Positions 58,399 to 64,000 of a stretch of 64,000 nt of DNA are shown piece by piece. The DNA lies in assembly GCA_023300105.1 (NCBI GenBank), contig JALZWM010000018.1, positions 18,665 through 82,664 on the forward strand, read 5' to 3'. Position 1 is the first letter of the stretch; every line of letters starts with the position of its first letter. A model generated the notes under the pieces. It ran no database searches. It was not told where the DNA came from and saw only the letters and a program-made list of their open reading frames with translations. Made by a program: the position numbers and the translations under genes. The stretch comes from Hellea sp. (GTDB lineage Bacteria > Pseudomonadota > Alphaproteobacteria > Caulobacterales > Maricaulaceae).

Positions 58399-59427
58399 CT
58401 ATAATCGGCTTAATGCCCATGTAGCAGCGTCCTTTATAACATTATTATCAGAAGTAAGATGCGGTGTCACAGAAGACTTCAAGGACGCTTCACCGCTATT
58501 ACCGATCGCATAAATGACATTTCGAATAAATTGATCTCTGCCAATACGTTTAATCGGCGAGCCTGCGAAGCGTTTACGAAATTCAGTATCATTCAGGGCG
58601 GCGAGTTCTGAGAGGTTAGGGGTATTTAATTCGGGTTTTGCTTTTAATTTAATCTCGGCGCTTTCAGCTGCAAATTTATTCCATGGACATACGGCCAAGC
58701 AATCATCGCAGCCGTAAATACGGTTACCCATTTTTTCACGCAGTTCAACATCAACGACCCCTGAATATTCAATAGTTAGGTATGAGATACAGCGCCGCGC
58801 ATCAAGTTTATAGGCTGAAGGAAAAGCTTTGGTTGGGCAAATGTCCAAACAATTTCTACACGACCCGCAGTGGTCAGTCTCTGCTGGGGTTGTGCTGAGT
58901 TCAGCGGCGCTTAGAATAACGCCTAAAAATAACCACGACCCGTAATCACGGCTTACGAGGTTAGTATGTTTACCTTGCCATCCTAGGCCCGCCGCAGCGG
59001 CTAAAGGCTTTTCCATCAAGGGGGCCGTGTCGACAAAGACTTTAACATCCTCTTTTGTATCGCGCGCAATAAGACCTGCGAGTTCTTTTAGGCGGCCTTT
59101 CATTAACTCATGATAATCGCGGTTTCTGGCATAAACTGAAATCGTCGCTTTTTCACGGTAATCCAAGGACGCTAACGGATTTGTGTCCGGACCATAATTC
59201 ATCCCTACAACAATCGCAGTCCTTGCCTCTGGCCAAAGGTTTTGCGGGTGATTACGGCGGGACTCTGTTTTTTCTATCCACGTCATTGTTCCGTGATAAT
59301 TGGCGGCGATATAATCTCGCAAGCCCTGTTTAGCCTTGTCTCCAAAGGTTGATAGATCGACTAAAAAGGGGTGGGTAAAGCCAAGTTTTTCAAACCGCGC
59401 AAGACAGGCTTTAGATAAAGTGTTCAT
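58399..59427 (-). CDS. queG: Epoxyqueuosine reductase
   Basis: Two 4Fe-4S motifs CGSCRNCLDICPTKAF and CDDCLAVCPWNKFA. Confidence 0.95.
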   Translation of the reverse strand: MNTLSKACLARFEKLGFTHPFLVDLSTFGDKAKQGLRDYIAANYHGTMTWIEKTESRRNHPQNLWPEARTAIVVGMNYGPDTNPLASLDYREKATISVYARNRDYHELMKGRLKELAGLIARDTKEDVKVFVDTAPLMEKPLAAAAGLGWQGKHTNLVSRDYGSWLFLGVILSAAELSTTPAETDHCGSCRNCLDICPTKAFPSAYKLDARRCISYLTIEYSGVVDVELREKMGNRIYGCDDCLAVCPWNKFAAESAEIKLKAKPELNTPNLSELAALNDTEFRKRFAGSPIKRIGRDQFIRNVIYAIGNSGEASLKSSVTPHLTSDNNVIKDAATWALSRL

Positions 59428-59430
59428 ACC

Positions 59431-60108
59431 CTAAAAATCTAAATTTCGATAATGACCGGGAGGCCTCAGACCTGGGATAGTATCAGTTAAAAGAGGTTGA
59501 ACAGATGGACGTGACTTTATGGTTTGATACCAGCGCTTGAGTTCTGGCCAATCGCGCCAATTAATTTCACCTAGAAAATCAAGACAGGACAAATGTGCGG
59601 CACCTGCGACGTCAGCTAAACTAAAGGTACTTCCGGCGAGCCAGTCCCGTTGTTCTAACAACCACGTTATATAATTTAGATGAAATTGAAGATGTTCACG
59701 CCCGGCGCGTAAAGTTGTAGGGTCCGCAGGACCGCTCCCTGTTAGGTTTTTTTCAATTTTTTCAAATAATATATAAGCGTTCACTTCGGCAGAAAATTTC
59801 TTATCAAACCAGTCTGCAATACGGCGAGCTTCGGCGCGTTCTACGCGTTCTTCTGGAAGAAGGAGATTACGTCCAGACCCATCATTTGCATATTCGCAGA
59901 TGGCGCGTGCTCCTGAAATATAAACCTTTCGCCCAGGTACAACATCCATTAATGTCGGCGGCATAGCTTCTGCTGTCATTTCTAAAAATGCTGCGTCAGG
60001 ATTCCATGGATCGACAAGCATGAGTTTTGCTTTTAACTTTTTTTCAGCTAAAACAATTCGGGCCTGACGAGACGCTGGATCCAAGGGATAGTGATAGAGT
60101 GTGCGCAT
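59431..60108 (-). CDS. Glutathione S-transferase family protein
   Basis: N-terminal thioredoxin-like fold and C-terminal DWLAGSTFSLADVAGAAHL. Confidence 0.88.
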   Translation of the reverse strand: MRTLYHYPLDPASRQARIVLAEKKLKAKLMLVDPWNPDAAFLEMTAEAMPPTLMDVVPGRKVYISGARAICEYANDGSGRNLLLPEERVERAEARRIADWFDKKFSAEVNAYILFEKIEKNLTGSGPADPTTLRAGREHLQFHLNYITWLLEQRDWLAGSTFSLADVAGAAHLSCLDFLGEINWRDWPELKRWYQTIKSRPSVQPLLTDTIPGLRPPGHYRNLDF

Positions 60109-60213
60109 GGCTAACCACTCTAGATAGATTTGGGTAATGAAGGATTAACCATCATTGGTAATGTGAATTAAAAATAACATTATGCGCCGAAGTTATATTC
60201 TTAATTATACTCT

Positions 60214-61197
60214 TTAATTATGGGTATGAAAATGCGCGTTTCCATGCGTATCTCCACATGCAGATGGGTGCGGATATATTAATATATCTGCGGCTTGAAA
60301 AGCGGCCATAAGACGTTTTTCTGCGGCGAGAATAATGTCGTGAGAATCCGTTAAGCTAACCTCGTCATGGAGGTCCAGACGCATTTGGATGTGAATATGA
60401 GGACCAGAGGCACGTGTACGCAGGTCATGAACAGCAATTACCTGTGTATCCTTTAAAGCGAGACGCGTGATCAAAGCCCGCTCTTCTGGGTTAAGTTCCA
60501 TATCCATCAATTGTGCCCAGGCTAATTTTGCGACTTTATAAGCTGTCCATAAAAGCCATAGCGCCATTAATGCGCCTACTATGGCGTCTGCCCAAACAAG
60601 GGAGGTAAATGTTGAAACAGCAAGACCGATAATAACAAATACATTCGCTAAAAGATCAGCAAAGTAATGGGCGCGGTCGCCTCTCACGGCGATGGAACCT
60701 GTAGAACGGACAGCCCAACTTTGCGCAATTAATAACCATATTGTGACGGCAATAAACACTAACATCATAGTAATCGCAAATCCGCCTTGTACTAAAGGCA
60801 CAGGGTCGGCGATACGTTCAAAAACTTCTTCTAGTAGATGAAGCGCGCCTAAGACAATGAGGCAAATTTGAAACACTGCAGAAAAGCTTTCGGCTTTTCC
60901 CCGGCCGAAGCGGTAATTTTGATCTGGTGATTTTGCGGCATATCTAACCGCGACAAAGCTCGAGACAGCGCCAGAAAGATCTAGGATAGAATGTACGAGA
61001 GAAGATAGAATACCGACGGAGTGTGTGGTCTGCCAGACGAAAAATTTTCCGACCGCTAGAAATATACCTACGATTACAGCAATTAATGTGATCCTGCGTG
61101 TAATTTTAGCGGAGCCTTCAACAGGCAATCGCCCTGGACGTCCGCGCCTATCAGGTACATTCATGTTCTTTATTTGATTTTTCTTCTCGGCTGTCAT
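60214..61197 (-). CDS. Cation diffusion facilitator family transporter
   Basis: SILDLSGAVSSFVAVRYAAKSPDQNYRFGRGKAES, ADAIVGALMALWLL, His-rich C-terminus. Confidence 0.93.
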   Translation of the reverse strand: MTAEKKNQIKNMNVPDRRGRPGRLPVEGSAKITRRITLIAVIVGIFLAVGKFFVWQTTHSVGILSSLVHSILDLSGAVSSFVAVRYAAKSPDQNYRFGRGKAESFSAVFQICLIVLGALHLLEEVFERIADPVPLVQGGFAITMMLVFIAVTIWLLIAQSWAVRSTGSIAVRGDRAHYFADLLANVFVIIGLAVSTFTSLVWADAIVGALMALWLLWTAYKVAKLAWAQLMDMELNPEERALITRLALKDTQVIAVHDLRTRASGPHIHIQMRLDLHDEVSLTDSHDIILAAEKRLMAAFQAADILIYPHPSACGDTHGNAHFHTHN

Positions 61198-61297
61198 AGG
61201 GCCGTATTGTTATAGCATTACACTAAACAGTGCGAGTCTTTTCACGCCTATCTGAAAGACAAAATAATTCAATTTATCAAAGAGCTACGTACCTAAA

Positions 61298-61930
61298 TTA
61301 TTCAGCAGCATCGATAGTTTCTTCTGTGTTGTCTTTGGGCTTACGTGCTGGAGCTTTGCGGCGAGTCTTTGGCTTAATTTCTTTGGTCTTAGTGTCAATT
61401 TCTTGACCAGGAATATCATTATCAGCTTCGGGTGTCATAACTTCAAAAACTTGCTCTGATGAGCTTTCTTTCGGCTCTTTTTTTTCTGAACTTGGTTTTT
61501 CTGAACTTATTTTTTCAAAATTAGTTTTCTCATCCTTGTCGCGGTGATTACGGCGAGATTGAGGTTTACGAGGTTTACGCTCATCTGTGTCGGAGCTTGC
61601 TTCATTCGTTTCCCCGCGGGCCGCTCTTGCAGCGTCGCGTTCCTGTTGCGCCGCTTCACGTTCTTTTTGCGCGGCTTGCTTGGCTGCTTCTTGGACATTC
61701 ATAATACGAAGATAATGTTCCGCATGCTGACGTAGATTTTCAGCCTTTACACGGTTGCCTGATGAAGCCGCATCACGCGCAAGTGTTGTATATTTTTCAT
61801 AGATTGTTGCGGCAGTTCCGCGAACTTTCACTTCAGGGCCATTACTATCAAGTGCCCGGTTGTGGTTATTATGATTATTATTACGATTATTGTTATTATT
61901 ATTACGGCTTCGGCCGCGCTGGCGTTTCAT
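61298..61930 (-). CDS. DUF4167 domain protein
   Basis: Asn-rich N-terminus then GTAATIYEKYTTLARDAASSGNRVKAENLRQHAEHYLRIM. Confidence 0.9.
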   Translation of the reverse strand: MKRQRGRSRNNNNNNRNNNHNNHNRALDSNGPEVKVRGTAATIYEKYTTLARDAASSGNRVKAENLRQHAEHYLRIMNVQEAAKQAAQKEREAAQQERDAARAARGETNEASSDTDERKPRKPQSRRNHRDKDEKTNFEKISSEKPSSEKKEPKESSSEQVFEVMTPEADNDIPGQEIDTKTKEIKPKTRRKAPARKPKDNTEETIDAAE

Positions 61931-62177
61931 GATAATGACGTCCTTAAAATTCCCGAAGACCGTATTTTACGGTTTATGGCTTCTTTTGGGCTTTTGTGAG
62001 GTTCGGTTTAAAGACCGTAATTCTTCTCACAATTTTTATTTAGCAAAGCTTAAGAAAAAGGCAAAGCATTTTTTGAGTAAATTTACCATTTTGGAGTGGA
62101 AACATAAATTCTCAAGAGGTTATGCGTCATTATTAATATATGATTTTAGATCAAATGAACATAACTTTGTAATATGG

Positions 62178-62945
62178 TTAAATCGTCCCGCCAGTAGATA
62201 TGATTTCTGTGAGCGTTTTAATGATTTCCATTGTTTCTATATCAACAGTTCCATCTATTTTTGTAGGGCGAAAGCGTCTTTGTAAGGCCTGAACAATGAG
62301 GCTTGTTTCTGCGTCCATAACACCTGTGATCCGCGCTTCGTATCCAATATGGGCAAGGCCGCTTTGAACAATAGCAACGCCGCGATCGCGGGCGCCGTCT
62401 TCAAATAATATACGCTGATCATCATTGCTCATATCTGGCCAAAACCCGATTCCTGCAGCTGCAAGACCTTGCCACGGAAAATGCTCACCAGGATCAATTT
62501 TACGCGTGGGCGCGATGTCGCTATGTCCTAGTAACGTAAGCGGCCCGTGGCGTTTCATGATATCTTTACAAAGTGGTATCAAAGCATTGATTTGCACGTC
62601 TGGGAACTGTGGAAGGCTACCATCAGTCTTCGGAAAATCATGTCCGCCGTTGACAATCTCTATCCCGATCGAGGCGGAATTTATATTGTTTTCGCCTTGC
62701 CATTCCGACACGCCTGCATGCCAGGCGCGTTTATCTTCATCGACGAGTTGAAATATTTTGCCGTCTTCTTCTATGACGTAGTGGGCGCTGACTTTAGCGT
62801 TTGCATCGCAGAGGCGCTTAATTGCGACGGTACCATTTTCCATGCCTGTATAATGCAAGACCAACAAGGAGATAGGAAGTGTCCGCGTGTCAAAATTAGG
62901 ACTATCAAGACGTGTAATTGCGAGAGGAGTATTGAAGAGTTTCAT
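62178..62945 (-). CDS. N-acetylmuramoyl-L-alanine amidase (Amidase_2, AmiD/AmpD-like) with peptidoglycan-binding C-terminus
   Basis: LVLHYTGMENGTVAIKRLCD, SAHYVIEEDGKIFQLVDEDKRAWHAG, LGHSDIAPTRKIDPGEHFPW. Confidence 0.94.
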   Translation of the reverse strand: MKLFNTPLAITRLDSPNFDTRTLPISLLVLHYTGMENGTVAIKRLCDANAKVSAHYVIEEDGKIFQLVDEDKRAWHAGVSEWQGENNINSASIGIEIVNGGHDFPKTDGSLPQFPDVQINALIPLCKDIMKRHGPLTLLGHSDIAPTRKIDPGEHFPWQGLAAAGIGFWPDMSNDDQRILFEDGARDRGVAIVQSGLAHIGYEARITGVMDAETSLIVQALQRRFRPTKIDGTVDIETMEIIKTLTEIISTGGTI

Positions 62946-62947
62946 AT

Positions 62948-63184
62948 TTAAATTGGGTGTTTTTCGGCTATTATATCAAGAGCTTTTTGCATAATTTCTT
63001 TTAAAATGTCTCTATCAATATTGGAGAGCCGCCTCCAAATTTTTGGTTTCCACCCTGTTATATCCATAAATATGCTATAAATTTTCCTGCAATCGGCTTG
63101 CCTGTCTGCGGGCGTGATTTGTGAGAGATAATTGCTGACATTAGGGCCTATAGGTGTGGTTTTATTCTGGGCCTTTAAGCTCAT
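62948..63184 (-). pseudogene. DUF1801-like protein with apparent in-frame internal deletion
   Basis: N-terminal ADCRKIYSIFMDITGWKPKIW is followed directly by the C-terminal LSNIDRDILKEIMQKALDII; 78 aa rather than a typical ~130-140. Confidence 0.5.
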
Positions 63185-64000
63185 CTATTCCTCCGCCATA
63201 GCTGTAGGTTTACCGCGCTTGGCTATAATATAGACGCAGGGCAAAATGAGCGCCGCTCCGATATAATAACGTATGAAGATAGTTTCTTTCAAGAACACAA
63301 CACCAAGTATAGAGGCAAATACCGGCATAACAAGTGTAAGAGGTACAACAAGTGAGACGTCATATTTTCGAATGAGTTTAAAATATTGGCCATGAGCGGT
63401 AATGCTCACTGTGAACGCGGCATAGGTTGCTGCAATAAGTAAGGGCCATTTTGAGCTATCCCAAACGGCAGCTTGACCTGTTTCAAATAAAGCCGTCCCT
63501 AGGCCCATAGAGACGAATACCATGACGGCGACCCAGACAACATATTGCTTCCAATCGACATCTCCGACAGTCTTCATCAAGATAGAGCCAACAGCTAAAG
63601 AGAGGTAGGCAATGATAATATAGATCAGTCCAATATCAAATGAGAGCGCCCCCGGTTCATAAATCATAATGATTGTACCTATGAAAGCGCCTATAATACC
63701 AAGACCTCTGATAAGACCAATTTTTTCGCGCAGAAATATTACTGATAATATTGCGGCGAAGGGAATAAGCATTTGGGCAACAATGGAACTGCCAGAGGCT
63801 GACGCAGTTTGAAGCCCTGTATATAAAAATGCCAAATGTATAGGACCCGCACAAGCACAAACAAGAAGCAGCCGAATCCAGTGCTTTGGCTGCTTTATGA
63901 AAATAAAAGGTGACATGAAAATTAGGACAATAATACTTCGAATAAAAGCTAGCATAAAGGGCGGAACAGGGCTGCTGCCAAGCGCCCAAGCACTGACGGC
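63185..64000 (-). CDS. DMT (EamA) family transporter, N-terminus beyond window end
   Basis: Multi-TM EamA repeats; reading frame stays open upstream of M at 63955 to base 64000 (AVSAWALGSSPVPPFMLAF). Confidence 0.9.
   Translation of the reverse strand, partial: AVSAWALGSSPVPPFMLAFIRSIIVLIFMSPFIFIKQPKHWIRLLLVCACAGPIHLAFLYTGLQTASASGSSIVAQMLIPFAAILSVIFLREKIGLIRGLGIIGAFIGTIIMIYEPGALSFDIGLIYIIIAYLSLAVGSILMKTVGDVDWKQYVVWVAVMVFVSMGLGTALFETGQAAVWDSSKWPLLIAATYAAFTVSITAHGQYFKLIRKYDVSLVVPLTLVMPVFASILGVVFLKETIFIRYYIGAALILPCVYIIAKRGKPTAMAEE

Noticed and set aside
61890-62285. 131-aa plus-strand ORF
   Set aside because: Overlaps the DUF4167 start and amidase 3' end antisense; low-complexity beginning and no domain.
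1-64000. CRISPR arrays, tRNA/rRNA genes, transposases, prophage, toxin-antitoxin or defence genes
   Set aside because: None seen on inspection of either strand; tRNA absence should be confirmed with tRNAscan-SE.

Overview
The window is a core chromosomal segment from an alphaproteobacterium. Gene content and order suggest a Caulobacterales/Maricaulales/Hyphomonadaceae-like lineage; this is inference. I saw no rRNA, tRNA, CRISPR array, intact mobile element or prophage. The main interest is a probable chromosomal origin and its segregation locus: an AT-rich gap of about 420 bp between divergent ppsR and hemE. It holds near-consensus DnaA boxes, a perfect IHF consensus, a perfect TTAA-N7-TTAA CtrA box and clustered GANTC sites. 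Flanking it is ppsR-maf-aroE-coaE-dnaQ on one side and hemE-hemJ-rho on the other. Three perfect 16-bp parS palindromes lie 6-8 kb away in the mnmE-mnmG-rsmG-parA-parB block, two of them inside or overlapping coding sequence. Other points of interest: an Hsp20 pseudogene with three lesions, an unannotated 28-30 aa membrane microprotein, an SDR plus ABM-like fusion, hairpins with U-tracts that abut the start codons of leuS and an alpha/beta hydrolase, a structured promoter-driven leader upstream of ffh, an internally deleted DUF1801-like ORF, a porin with a long disordered Q/P/S-rich N-terminal segment, and a DUF4282 protein with a histone H1-like tail. I did not find a clearly new multi-gene system such as a defence or biosynthetic island.
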